64,000 nucleotides of DNA from Asanoa sp. WMMD1127 (GTDB lineage Bacteria > Actinomycetota > Actinomycetes > Mycobacteriales > Micromonosporaceae). The notes under the pieces are model-generated. The model was not told where the DNA came from and did not search any database. It saw only the letters and a list, made by a program, of their open reading frames with translations. The translations under genes were made by a program, and so were the position numbers. Positions 52,395 to 60,942 of the stretch are shown here, in pieces; position 1 is the stretch's first letter, and each line of letters begins with the position of its first letter. The stretch spans positions 5,518,001 to 5,582,000 of the forward strand of contig NZ_JARUBP010000001.1 of NCBI RefSeq assembly GCF_029626225.1. The letters run 5' to 3'.

Positions 52395-53138
52395 CTAGCG
52401 GGGCGACTCGGCGGGACGGCCGCCGAGGTAGAGCTCTCCGAGGCGCGGGTCGGCGAGGAGTTGGGCCGCCGGCCCAGAGATGTGCACGCGCCCGAGGTCG
52501 AGGACGCAGCCGATGTCGGCGGTCTCCAGCGCGCGGCGGGCGTTCTGCTCGACCAGCAGCACGGCGGTGCCGGCGTCGCGCATCCGCACGACCTGCTCAA
52601 ACACGGTGCTGGTGGCCTTCGGGTCGAGGCCCATCGACGGCTCGTCGAGCAGCACGACCTTGGGGTCGACCATCAGCGAGCGGGCGAACTCGACCTGCTT
52701 CTGCTGGCCGCCGGAGAGCAGGCCGGCCAGCGTGTCCCAGCGGTCGGCGACCACCGGGAACAGGTCGCGGACGAACTCCGTGCGCGCGGCGATCCGCGCC
52801 TTGTCCTTGATGGTGTACGCGCCGAGGAGCACGTTCTCGGCCACGGTCATCTCGCTGAACACGCTGTGCCCCTGCAGTACGTGGGCGACGCCGCTGGCGA
52901 GCATCCGTTGTGGACCGTGGCCGGTGACGTCGACGCCGCCGACGCGGACGGCGCCTGATCGGGGCGCGAGCAGGCCGCTGGCCACTTTGAGGACGGTTGA
53001 CTTGCCGGCGCCGTTGGGGCCGACGAGACAGACGATGGTGCCGGCCGGGACGGCCACGCTGAGTCCACGTAGGACGGGCGCGGCGCGGCCGTAGCCCGCC
53101 TCCACGTCGACGAGCTCGATCTCGGGTTCAGACACCAA
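52395..53138 (-). CDS. Liv-type ABC transporter ATP-binding protein (LivF-like)
   Basis: The 247-residue protein has Walker A GPNGAGKSTVL, signature LSGGQQKQVEFARSLMV, Walker B VVLLDEPSMGLD and the LivF-type end LGRVHISGPAAQLLADPRLGELYLGG. It pairs with the upstream LivG-like ATPase and powers uptake. It overlaps that gene by 11 bases. Confidence 0.93.
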   Translation of the reverse strand: MVSEPEIELVDVEAGYGRAAPVLRGLSVAVPAGTIVCLVGPNGAGKSTVLKVASGLLAPRSGAVRVGGVDVTGHGPQRMLASGVAHVLQGHSVFSEMTVAENVLLGAYTIKDKARIAARTEFVRDLFPVVADRWDTLAGLLSGGQQKQVEFARSLMVDPKVVLLDEPSMGLDPKATSTVFEQVVRMRDAGTAVLLVEQNARRALETADIGCVLDLGRVHISGPAAQLLADPRLGELYLGGRPAESPR

Positions 53139-53865
53139 GGTAGGCTCCCAACACGCGCTCGTCGGTGCGGATGACCGACGGCGGGCCCTCGGCGATCGGC
53201 CGGCCCCGGTCGAACACCACGATGTGGTCGCTGATGCTCATCACCAGCTCCATGTTGTGCTCGACGATGACGAACGTGCGACCCTCGGCGTTGAGCTCGC
53301 GGACCAGCCCGCCGATCCGGTCGAGCAGCGCCGGGTTGACCCCGCCGGCCGGCTCGTCGAGCAGCACGGTCTCGGGCTCGCTCATCAGCACCCCGGCCAG
53401 TTCGAGCAGCTTCTGCTGCCCCCAGGACATGGTGCGCGCCTCGACGTCGGCGAGGTGTTCGATGCCCAGGCGGGTCAGCCACTCGCGGGCGCGGTCGACC
53501 TCGGTGCGGCCGCGGGCGCCGCGGAACAGGTGCAGCCCCTGCGGCCGGGTCGCGGCGAGCACGTTGTCGAGCGCCGTCATCCGCGGGAAGACCCGGCACA
53601 GCTGGAAGGTGCGGCCGAGCCCGGCGCGGGCGATGGCGTGCGGTGAGCGGCGGGTGATGTCGTGGTCGCCGTAGCGGACCGCGCCGCTGTCGGCCCGGAT
53701 CATGCCCGTGACGCAGTTGAAGAACGTCGTCTTGCCGGAGCCGTTGGGGCCGATCAGCGCGTTGACCTTGCCGTGCTGGAAGCTGACCGTGGTCTTGTCG
53801 AGCACCACGTTGCCACCGAACGCCTTGGTCAGCTCAACCGTTTCCAGGCTGCGCACCGCGCTCAC
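53128..53865 (-). CDS. Liv-type ABC transporter ATP-binding protein (LivG-like)
   Basis: The 245-residue protein has TKAFGGNVVLDKTTVSF, Walker A GPNGSGKTTFFN, RTFQLCRVFPRMTALDNVL, an atypical signature MSWGQQKLLELAGVLM (usual LSYGQQ), Walker B TVLLDEPAGGVNP and VEHNMELVMSISD. These are LivG hallmarks. It overlaps the permease gene upstream by 32 bases and the next ATPase gene downstream, so all are tightly coupled. Confidence 0.93.
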   Translation of the reverse strand: MSAVRSLETVELTKAFGGNVVLDKTTVSFQHGKVNALIGPNGSGKTTFFNCVTGMIRADSGAVRYGDHDITRRSPHAIARAGLGRTFQLCRVFPRMTALDNVLAATRPQGLHLFRGARGRTEVDRAREWLTRLGIEHLADVEARTMSWGQQKLLELAGVLMSEPETVLLDEPAGGVNPALLDRIGGLVRELNAEGRTFVIVEHNMELVMSISDHIVVFDRGRPIAEGPPSVIRTDERVLGAYLGV

Positions 53866-54895
53866 CTCCGATCGGTTGGGGCTCGCGCTGTGCGGCCAGC
53901 TCGGCTGCGGTCACCTCGCGGATCGAGCTGTCGGTGCGGCCCGAGAAACGGTGCAGCAGGGTGCTCAGGGCGGGCAGCACGCCGTCGGGCATGAAGAGGA
54001 CGACCAGCGCCAGCAGCACGCCGGTGGCCACCAGGTGCAGGGGAGTGTTGCCGAACTCGACCTTGAAGTATTCGAGCGCCGAGCCGACCAGCAGCGCGCC
54101 GACCAGCGGGCCGAACAGGTTGCGGACGCCGCCGAGCAGCGCCATCAGCACCATGTAGGAGCCGGTCAGGATGGAGAACTGGAAGATCGGGTCGAGGTCG
54201 CCGAACCAGAGCGCGTAGAGCCCGCCGGCCAGCCCGGTGAAGAACGCCGAGACGACGAACACCACCAGCTTGTAGGTGAACGTCGGCGTGCCCAGCGCCT
54301 CGGCCTTGTCCTCGTCCTCGCGGATCGCCTTGAGGCCCAGGCCGAACCGGGAGCGGTCGATCAGCCACCAGACCAGCAGGGCGACCGCGAGCAGGGCCAG
54401 GAACAGGTAGTAGAAGACCCGGTGGTGCTCGGGCCGGAGCAGGCCGGGGAACGGGCGCGGCACGTTGAGCCCGCGGGACCCGCCGGTGAACGACGCCCAG
54501 CTCTGGAAGACGAGCAGCGTCACCAGCACCAGGGCGATCGACACGATGACGAACGAGGCGCCGCGGACGCGCAGGGCGGCGTACCCGATGGGGACCGCGA
54601 GCACGGCGACCAGGAGGGCGGCGGCGGCCAGCGCCACGAAGCTCGGCAGGCCGCCCTTGGTGACCAGCAGGGCCGTGCCGTAGGCGCCGAGGCCGGCGAG
54701 GGCGCCGTGGCCGAGCGAGATGTAGCCGGTGAAGCCGCCGACGAAGTTCCACGAGGTGGACAGCACCGCGTAGTTGAGGACGACGATGCCGACCGAGAGG
54801 AGATAGGGGTTGGGCGCGATCTCCGGGTACGCGAGCGCGACGGCGACGAACGCGAGCAGCGCGACGCCGCCGGCGACCCTAGAAGCGTTGCGCAA
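53834..54895 (-). CDS. Liv-type ABC transporter permease (LivM-like)
   Basis: The 353-residue protein has about ten membrane helices and the LivM signatures: NYAVLSTSWNFVGGFTGYISLGHGALAGLGAYGTALLV, DRSRFGLGLKAIREDEDKAEALGTPTFTYKLVVFVVSAFFTGLAGGLYAL and GGVRNLFGPLVGALLVG. It should pair with the LivH-like permease. The C-terminus carries a soluble extension of about 40 residues. Confidence 0.94.
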   Translation of the reverse strand: MRNASRVAGGVALLAFVAVALAYPEIAPNPYLLSVGIVVLNYAVLSTSWNFVGGFTGYISLGHGALAGLGAYGTALLVTKGGLPSFVALAAAALLVAVLAVPIGYAALRVRGASFVIVSIALVLVTLLVFQSWASFTGGSRGLNVPRPFPGLLRPEHHRVFYYLFLALLAVALLVWWLIDRSRFGLGLKAIREDEDKAEALGTPTFTYKLVVFVVSAFFTGLAGGLYALWFGDLDPIFQFSILTGSYMVLMALLGGVRNLFGPLVGALLVGSALEYFKVEFGNTPLHLVATGVLLALVVLFMPDGVLPALSTLLHRFSGRTDSSIREVTAAELAAQREPQPIGGERGAQPGNG

Positions 54896-55766
54896 GGCGA
54901 CCTCCGAAGAATCCCTGCGGCCGGATCGCCAGCGTGACGAAGAGCGCGACGTAGAACACGGTCTGGGCCCAGGTCGTGCCGAGCTCGATCTGCAGCAGGC
55001 TCTGCGCGAGCCCGAGGACCATCGCGGCCGCCGCCGCGCCCGGGACGCTGCCGAGCCCGCCGACCACGATGATCGCCATCAGCGGGCCGATCCAGTGCCA
55101 GTGCAGCGACGGGTAGATCGTGGTGTCGAGCGACAGGGCGGTGCCGCCGATCGCCGCGGTCGCCAGGCCGAGCCCGAAGCCGAAGCCGGCGACCCGGTCG
55201 GTGTCGATGCCGACGAGCCGGGCCGCGTCGCGGTGCTGGATCGTCGCCCGCAGCGCCCAGCCGAACTGGGTGCGCTTCATGACCAGGTAGAGCGTCACCA
55301 GGGCGACGGCGGCCAGCCCGAACGCGATGAGCTTGACCACCGCGACGCGGGCGCCGAACAGCTCCAGGCTGGCCGAGCCGTAGCCCAGCTGGATGCGGCG
55401 CTGGGTGCCGCTGAAGACGTAGCCCAGCAGGCCCTCGATGACGACGGCGATCGCGAACGTCAGCAGCACCGACATCATGGTGAGGGTGACCGGCCGGAGC
55501 CGGGCGAGCAGCAGGCGTTGCAGCAGCACCCCGCAGCCGAAGAACAGCGGGACGGTCACCACCATCGACAGCAGCGGGTCGATCCCCAGCTCGGTGTGTG
55601 ACCACCAGGCGAGGTAGGCGGCCAGGATGAGGAACGCCGAGTGGGCGATCATCACCACCCGCATGATTCCGAAGTAGAGCGTCAGCCCCGCCGCCAGGAG
55701 GGCGTAGAGCCCTCCCAGCAGCAGGCCGAGGATGACGCTCTAAAAGAGCAGGGCGCCGGACGGCAT
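54879..55766 (-). pseudogene. Liv-type permease (LivH-like) with in-frame amber stop at codon 9
   Basis: Downstream of 55740 the frame encodes a normal LivH permease: VILGLLLGGLYALLAAGLTLYFGIMRVVMIAHSAF, FGWALRATIQHRDAARLVGID and VVGGLGSVPGAAAAAMVLG. The natural start is ATG at 55766, eight bases from the binding-protein stop. Codons 1-8 read MPSGALLF and codon 9 is TAG (55742-55740), then in-frame SVILGLLLGG. There is no ATG, GTG or TTG between the amber and Met35 (55664), so reinitiation would lose the first membrane helix. A C-to-T change of a CAG codon would explain it. A sequencing error or suppression is possible. Confidence 0.8.
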
Positions 55767-55773
55767 GGTCAGC

Positions 55774-57000
55774 TCACCAGGCCGGCTTCGGGAACACGAG
55801 GTCGGTCTCCTTGGCGTCCGCCGGCAGCACGATCTTGATCTCGCCGCCGACCCACTGCTGGATCATGTGGGCGCCCTGTGGCTTGCCGGTCTCGTCCCAC
55901 GACAGCGGGCCGACGACCGTGTCGACCGTGTTGGCGCGTACCCAGTCGACCAGCTTCTTCTGGCACTCGCCCTGCTCGGCGCAGCCGGCCGCGGTGATGG
56001 CGGCCGCGACGACCTGACCCGTGGTGTACGCGTTGGCCTCGTCCTCCTCGGGCGGCGAGCCGAACTGGGCCGTGTATTTCTCGACGAACTCCTTGTTGCT
56101 CTCGTAGGGCGCGTCCTGCGTGTAGCCGGTGGGCGACAGGATGCCCTCGGTCTTGTTGCCGATCGCCGCCGCGAACTCGGGGCTGGTCGGCGCCGTCGAG
56201 AAGGCGGCCAGCTTGGGCTGGTAGTTGAGCTGCTGCAGGGCGACGATCAGGTTGACGCCGTCCTGGTACTGCGAGCCGCCCACGACCATGTCGGCCTTGG
56301 AGGTGGCGATCTTCGCCGCGATGCTGCTGAAGTCGGTGGTGTTCGGCGGGTAGACCTCGTCGACCACCGTCTTGACGCCGCCGGCCTCCAGCTTGGCCTT
56401 GAGACCGTAGGCCGTGCCCTGGGCGAACGGGTCGTCCATGGCCGCGTAGGCCGCCGTCTTCGGACGCTGCCCCTCGGGCAGGGCGAGCAGGTGCTCGGCG
56501 AGATGGTTGTAGTGGTCGTTGGCCACCGCGGGGGCCGCGTAGAACAGGTTCTTGAAGCCCTGCTGGAAGACCTCGGCCGCGGCGCCGGCGGGCTCGACGA
56601 AGAGCATGCCGTATTCCTCGGCCACCCGGGCGGCCGGGACGACGAGGCGGGTCGAGAAGGGACCAACCACGACGTCGACCTGGTCGCTGCCGATGAGCTG
56701 CTCGTAGTCGGCCACGACGCGGTCGGCGTTGGACTGGTCGTCGAGAATCTTGAGCTCGATCTGGCGGCCGAGCAGGCCACCCTTGTCGTTGGTGATCTTC
56801 GCCCAGGCCTCGTAGCCGCGCTGGACGCCCTTGCCGGGCTCGGAGAAGTCTCCGGTCAGCGGCAACGAGATCCCGACGACGATCGGTTCGTCGCTGTTCT
56901 GCTGCTCCGGTTCGTCTCCACCGCAGGCGCCGAGCGCGAGTGCGAGCGTCGCGCCGATCGCGGTGGCCGTGCGTCGTATCGTGCGGTTCTGGTTCGTCAT
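55774..57000 (-). CDS. Liv/amide-type ABC transporter substrate-binding lipoprotein
   Basis: The 408-residue protein has a lipobox ALALGAC with Cys26 and a type I periplasmic-binding fold: PIVVGISLPLTGDFSEPGKGVQRGYEAWAKI, DDQSNADRVVADYEQLI, VDVVVGPFSTRLVVPAA and QYQDGVNLIVALQQL. This class serves branched-chain amino acids, urea, amides and some aromatic compounds. The first gene of the operon, it starts 28 bases from the LacI-type operators. The cargo is not fixed by sequence. Confidence 0.93.
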   Translation of the reverse strand: MTNQNRTIRRTATAIGATLALALGACGGDEPEQQNSDEPIVVGISLPLTGDFSEPGKGVQRGYEAWAKITNDKGGLLGRQIELKILDDQSNADRVVADYEQLIGSDQVDVVVGPFSTRLVVPAARVAEEYGMLFVEPAGAAAEVFQQGFKNLFYAAPAVANDHYNHLAEHLLALPEGQRPKTAAYAAMDDPFAQGTAYGLKAKLEAGGVKTVVDEVYPPNTTDFSSIAAKIATSKADMVVGGSQYQDGVNLIVALQQLNYQPKLAAFSTAPTSPEFAAAIGNKTEGILSPTGYTQDAPYESNKEFVEKYTAQFGSPPEEDEANAYTTGQVVAAAITAAGCAEQGECQKKLVDWVRANTVDTVVGPLSWDETGKPQGAHMIQQWVGGEIKIVLPADAKETDLVFPKPAW

Positions 57001-57027
57001 CTCCGGACGCTCCTTCGAGCGGGGGAC

Positions 57028-57052
57028 GGAAGCGCTTGCGAAAGCGCTTTCG
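57028..57052. promoter_or_regulatory. Two adjacent LacI-family operators
   Basis: CGAAAGCGCTTTCG (57039-57052) is a perfect 14-base palindrome with the central CG of LacI/GalR sites. GGAAGCGCTTGC (57028-57039) is an imperfect copy directly beside it, their AGCGCT cores 12 bases apart. They lie between the divergent binding-protein gene and the lacI-family gene, so the regulator probably controls both directions. Confidence 0.75.
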
Positions 57053-57124
57053 TAGCCTAGGCTGTGTCCTGCGGGACTGGCAATAGACGGATTCCGTTGG
57101 ATCGATGCTCGCGCGGGAGTGCGG

Positions 57125-58156
57125 ATGCCGAAGCCTGGATCACGGTTGCGCCTCGTCGACGTGGCCGAGCGGGCCGGCGTGTCGCTGGCGACCGCGTCGC
57201 GCTCGCTGACCGGTCGCGACGGCGTCAGCGAGGAGGTCGCCCGCCGGGTCCGGCAGGTGGCGGCCGAGCTCGGCTACGTCGTCGACCCCTACGCGCGCAC
57301 CCTCGCGGGTGGAGTCTCGACCTCGGTCGGTCTGGTCGTGCACCAGGTCGACGACCCGTACTTCTCCGAGATCGCCGGTGGCGTCATCGAGGTGGCCGGC
57401 GAGCAGGGGCTGATGGTGCAGATCTGCCACTCGGGCCGCGACCCGGTCCACGAGCTGCGGCAGATCCGGCACCTCATCGCGCAGCGGGTCGGCGTCATCA
57501 TCGTCGCGGGCTCCGGCTACAACGATCCCGCCACCGAGGCGGCGACCAAGGCGGAGCTGACCGCGTTCCAGGACCTCGGCGGACGGGTCGCGGTGATCGG
57601 CCGGCACAGCCTGGGCGTTGACGCGGTCCTGCCGGACAACGAGGCGGGCGGGTTCGCGCTCGGGACCCATCTGCTGTCGCTCGGGCATCGGCGGATCGCG
57701 ATCGCGGCGGGCACCGGCGGGCTGACGACGGTGACGGACCGGATGGCCGGGGTGCTGCGGGCCGTGCGGGAGGCGGGCCTGCACCCGGCGTCGCTGCCGG
57801 TCGTGCACACCGACTTCACCCGCGACGGCGGCCGGGACGCGGCCGAGCGGATCCTGCGCGACCACCCGGACACGACGGCCGTGATCGCGCTCAACGACGC
57901 GATGGCGATGGGCGTGCTGTCCGTCCTTCGTGGACGGAAGATCGCGGTGCCGAAACGGATGTCGGTGGTGGGCTTCGACGACGTCTCGGTGGCGGCGGAC
58001 CTGGCGCCGTCACTGACCACGATCCGGCTGCCGATGACCGACATGGGCCGGATGGCGTTGGAACTGGCCCTCAAGCCGAAGTCGGCCCGCGCCCGCCGCC
58101 GCTCCACCGGCCACACCCTGGTCGTCCGCGACTCCACCGGCCCCGCGCCGCGCTGA
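57125..58156 (+). CDS. LacI-family transcriptional regulator
   Basis: The 343-residue protein has a LacI HTH (RLVDVAERAGVSLATASRSLTGRDGVSEEVARRVRQVAAELGYV) with the hinge helix following, and a periplasmic-binding-like effector domain (TSVGLVVHQVDDPYFSEIAGG, VIALNDAMAMGVLSVLRGRKIAVPKRMSVVGFDDV). GTG at 57119 is an alternative start. The TGA stop lies within a 15-base tandem repeat. By position it should repress the Liv-type operon until a sugar-like ligand binds. Confidence 0.93.
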   Translation: MPKPGSRLRLVDVAERAGVSLATASRSLTGRDGVSEEVARRVRQVAAELGYVVDPYARTLAGGVSTSVGLVVHQVDDPYFSEIAGGVIEVAGEQGLMVQICHSGRDPVHELRQIRHLIAQRVGVIIVAGSGYNDPATEAATKAELTAFQDLGGRVAVIGRHSLGVDAVLPDNEAGGFALGTHLLSLGHRRIAIAAGTGGLTTVTDRMAGVLRAVREAGLHPASLPVVHTDFTRDGGRDAAERILRDHPDTTAVIALNDAMAMGVLSVLRGRKIAVPKRMSVVGFDDVSVAADLAPSLTTIRLPMTDMGRMALELALKPKSARARRRSTGHTLVVRDSTGPAPR

Positions 58157-58183
58157 CGCGCGCCGCGCTGACGCGCGCCGCGC
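58145..58183. repeat. 15-base tandem repeat over the lacI-family stop codon
   Basis: The unit GCGCCGCGCTGACGC is present 2.6 times (58145-58159, 58160-58174, then a partial copy). The TGA stop of the regulator is in the first copy. Confidence 0.75.
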
Positions 58184-58238
58184 GTTAGGAACGGGCCGTT
58201 CCAATCGCTATCCGTTAGGAACGGGCCGTTCCTAACGG
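58184..58238. repeat. Palindromic repeat element, copy 1 (possible bidirectional terminator)
   Basis: The right half, CCGTTAGGAACGG (58212-58224), G, CCGTTCCTAACGG (58226-58238), is a perfect 13-bp stem. The left half (58184-58202) repeats GTTAGGAACGGGCCGTTCC and is followed by AATCG. It is related to the element at 60943-60994. It lies between the convergent lacI-family and aldo-keto reductase genes, so termination is one function it could have. Confidence 0.7.
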
Positions 58239-58254
58239 GGCGGGCGCCGGGAGG

Positions 58255-59301
58255 TCAGCCGGCCTGGGAGGAGGCGGCCCAGATATTGAGGTCGGACTCC
58301 GTCGCGTACCGGTCGATCTCGGTCAGCTCGTCATTCGTGAAGTCGAGGTGGTCGAGGGCCGCCAGGCTGTTGTCGAGCTGGGCCACGCTGCTCGCGCCGA
58401 TCAGGGTGGAGGTCATCCGCTTGTCGCGCAGGGTCCAGGCGAGCGCCAACTGGGCCAGCGACTGGCCGCGGCCACGGGCGAGGTCGTTGAGCGCGCGGAT
58501 CTTGCCCAGGTTCTCGTCGGTGAGCCAGTCGGCGTCGAACGAGCCCTCGCGAGCGGCGCGGGAGTCGGCCGGGATGCCGTCGAGGTAGCGGTCGGTGAGC
58601 ATGCCCTGGGCCAGCGGGGAGAAGCCGATGCAGCCGATGCCCTCGCGGTCGAGCACGTCGAGCAGGCCGTCCTCGATCCAGCGGTTGAGCATCGAGTACG
58701 ACGGCTGGTGGATCAACAGCGGCGTGCCGAGGTCCCGCAGAATCTGGGCGGCCCGCTCGGTCAGCGCGGGGGAGTAGGACGAGATGCCGACGTAGAGGGC
58801 CTTGCCCTGGCGCACCGCCGAGTCGAGGGCGCCCATCGTCTCCTCGAGCGGCGTGTCCGGGTCGACGCGGTGGGAGTAGAAGATGTCGACGTAGTCCAGG
58901 CCCATCCGGGAGAGGCTCTGGTCGAGGCTGGCCAGCAGGTATTTCCGGGAGCCCCAGTTGCCGTAGGGCCCCGGCCACATGTCGTAGCCGGCCTTCGTCG
59001 AGATCACCAACTCGTCCCGGTAGGGCCGCAGGTCGCCGGCCAGCAGCGACCCGAACGCCGTCTCGGCGGAGCCGTAGGGCGGCCCGTAGTTGTTGGCCAG
59101 GTCGAAGTGGGTGACACCGCGGTCGAAGGCCCGCCGCACGATCGCGCGCTGGGTCTCCAGCGGTCGCTCGCCACCGAAGTTCTGCCACAGCCCGAGCGAG
59201 ATCGCCGGGAGCTTGAGTCCGCTGCGTCCCGTGCGGCGATAGGGCATCGCGTCGTAACGGTCGGCGGCGGCGGCGTACACGGAGGTCCCGATCGCTGGCA
59301 T
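58255..59301 (-). CDS. Aldo-keto reductase (YghZ/L-glyceraldehyde-3-phosphate reductase-like)
   Basis: The 348-residue protein starts MPAIGTSVYAAAADRYDAMPYRRTGRSGLKLPAISLGLWQNFGG, close to YghZ. AKR motifs are visible: FDLANNYGPPYGSAE (catalytic Asp and Tyr), VISTKAGYDMWPGPYGNWGSRK (Lys), DIFYSHRVDPDTPLEE and GIGCIGFSPLAQGMLTDRYLDGIP. It reduces small aldehydes with NADPH, with detoxification of methylglyoxal-like compounds the usual assignment. ATG at 59247 would give a shorter product. Confidence 0.92.
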   Translation of the reverse strand: MPAIGTSVYAAAADRYDAMPYRRTGRSGLKLPAISLGLWQNFGGERPLETQRAIVRRAFDRGVTHFDLANNYGPPYGSAETAFGSLLAGDLRPYRDELVISTKAGYDMWPGPYGNWGSRKYLLASLDQSLSRMGLDYVDIFYSHRVDPDTPLEETMGALDSAVRQGKALYVGISSYSPALTERAAQILRDLGTPLLIHQPSYSMLNRWIEDGLLDVLDREGIGCIGFSPLAQGMLTDRYLDGIPADSRAAREGSFDADWLTDENLGKIRALNDLARGRGQSLAQLALAWTLRDKRMTSTLIGASSVAQLDNSLAALDHLDFTNDELTEIDRYATESDLNIWAASSQAG

Positions 59302-59311
59302 GACCTCCACC

Positions 59312-60334
59312 CTAGGTCTTGCCGGCCAGATAGCTCCGCACGGTGTCGTCGGACACGGCCTGGTAGAGCGCCTTCGCCTTGGTGCTGTCCGAGAGCACGA
59401 CGCTCTGGCCGTCGCGGTTGCCGGTGCCGGCGGTCGGGCTGCCGAGGAACGTGAGGTCGGCGCTGCGCAGCCCGCGCAGCTGGAGCGCGGTGCCGACGAG
59501 GTCGAAGTCCTGGTCGACGGTGAGCGACCTGGTCGCCGCCTGGAGGAAATCGTTGAGCTTGACCGGGTTGGCCAGCGTGCCGGCGCTGGCCGCCTTGTCC
59601 AGCAACGCCTGCAGGAACTCGCGCTGGTGCCGCTCGCGGCTGAAGTCACCGTCGGCGAACTGGTAGCGCTGGCGCACGTAGTCGAGCGCCTCGGCGCCGG
59701 TGAGGTGCTGGGTGCCCTTCTGGAACGTCCGGTACGGCGGGTGGATCGACTTGATCGTCTTTTCGATCTTCAGGTCGACGCCGCCCAGCGCGTCGACCAC
59801 CTGGGCGAAGCCGGCGAAGTCGATCATCGCGACGTGGTCGATGTGCACGCCGGTGAAGGTCTCCACGGTCCGCACGGTCAGCGGGGTGCCGCCCCAGGCG
59901 TACGCCGCGTTGATCTTCGCCATGGTGTCGCCGTGCTGGCCGTCGGGCGCCGGCGGCACGTAGACCCAGGTGTCGCGGGGTATCGAGATGACCTCGGCCT
60001 TCTCGTGGTCGGCGTCGACGTGCATCAACATGATCGTGTCGGTGCGGGAGTCGGCGCTGTCGTCGGGGTCGCGCGAGTCGCTGCCCAGCAGCAGCACGTT
60101 GAGCGCGCCCTTGACGACCGGGGCCGGCCGGTCGTCCTCGGGCACGCCGGCGAAGGCGTCGGTGCGGGCCAGGTGCCCGTTGAGCGAGCGGCCGTACGCC
60201 CAGACGCCGATCGCGCTGCCGCCGCCGATGACCACCAGCGCCGCCAGCACCCCGACCAGGATCCGTCGCGTTCTCCGTCGCACCGTTTCTGCCCGTCCGT
60301 CCCGCCGGCGGCCACCGCGGCCGCCGGACGTCAC
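59312..60334 (-). CDS. LCP (LytR-CpsA-Psr) family protein
   Basis: The ~340-residue protein has one N-terminal membrane helix (RRILVGVLAALVVIGGGSAIGVWAYG) and an extracellular LCP domain: NVLLLGSDSRDPDDSADSRTDTIMLMHVDADHEKAEVISIPRDTWV, KINAAYAWGG, DFAGFAQVVDALGGVDL and DYVRQRYQFADGDFSRERHQREF. The Arg and Asp residues that bind pyrophosphate lipid are present. LCP enzymes attach teichoic acids, arabinogalactan or capsule to peptidoglycan. The start is uncertain: GTG at 60334 is conservative; the frame stays open to 60670 through low-complexity sequence. Confidence 0.88.
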   Translation of the reverse strand: MTSGGRGGRRRDGRAETVRRRTRRILVGVLAALVVIGGGSAIGVWAYGRSLNGHLARTDAFAGVPEDDRPAPVVKGALNVLLLGSDSRDPDDSADSRTDTIMLMHVDADHEKAEVISIPRDTWVYVPPAPDGQHGDTMAKINAAYAWGGTPLTVRTVETFTGVHIDHVAMIDFAGFAQVVDALGGVDLKIEKTIKSIHPPYRTFQKGTQHLTGAEALDYVRQRYQFADGDFSRERHQREFLQALLDKAASAGTLANPVKLNDFLQAATRSLTVDQDFDLVGTALQLRGLRSADLTFLGSPTAGTGNRDGQSVVLSDSTKAKALYQAVSDDTVRSYLAGKT

Positions 60335-60942
60335 CGACGGTAAACGCGAATTCTGTGCGGAACCTTGACGCCGCTCGGTCCGGTCGACCGGGCGGCGGCC
60401 GGCTCGGACCTGGCCCGGCGGACCCCGAGAACGCTGACCGGTTGGCCCGGTCGGCCCGCTTGGCCGGGTCGGCCCGGTTTGCCCGGTCGGCCTTCGGTCT
60501 CCCACTCGCCCGATGATCAGGTGCACCTGATCTGGCTCGTGCACCTGCTCCTCCTCGATCATGTGCATCACGCCTGGGCGACACGCCCTTCCCTGGCCAG
60601 ACCAGTCGCACATGATCATGAGAAGCGCACTCTCGTAACCAGACCCCGTGCACCTGATCAAGAACGCCACGCCCCCGGCGGCGCCCGTCCCGCGGTGCGG
60701 TGTCCGGTCGTGCGGTTCCGGCGGTGCGGTGTCCGGCGGTGGCGTGTCCGGCGGTGGCGTGTCCGGGCGGTGCCGCCTTCGCGTGCGGTTCCGGCGGTGC
60801 CGCCTCCGGCCGTGCCCGGTCCGGTGCCCCGGTGGGCGGTGCCCCGCTGGGTGGCGCCGCGTTGGGCAGCGCGCCGCACTGGGCGGCGGGTCGTGCGTCG
60901 GCCGTCGGGGCGCGGAGCCGGTGAGGCCGCCGGCGCGGGCCG
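60335..60942. other. Non-coding low-complexity intergenic region
   Basis: About 600 bases without a convincing gene. Bases ~60430-60490 repeat a TTGGCCCGGTCGGCCCG-like unit (antisense to Gly-Pro-Thr codons of the open LCP frame). Bases ~60700-60800 repeat GGCGGTGGCGTGTCC-type units. The short open frames here have skewed Arg/Thr/Gly composition and no ribosome sites. Between these blocks lies the palindrome cluster at 60515-60660. Confidence 0.6.
60515..60660. promoter_or_regulatory. Cluster of GATCAGGTGCAC-type palindromes
   Basis: GATCAGGTGCACCTGATC (60515-60532) is a perfect 18-base palindrome. GTGCACCTGATCA recurs at 60648-60660, and related forms GATCATGTGCAT (60557-60568) and GCACATGATCATG (60608-60620) lie between. 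The spacing suggests several sites for one dimeric regulator; no target or regulator is assigned. Confidence 0.45.
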
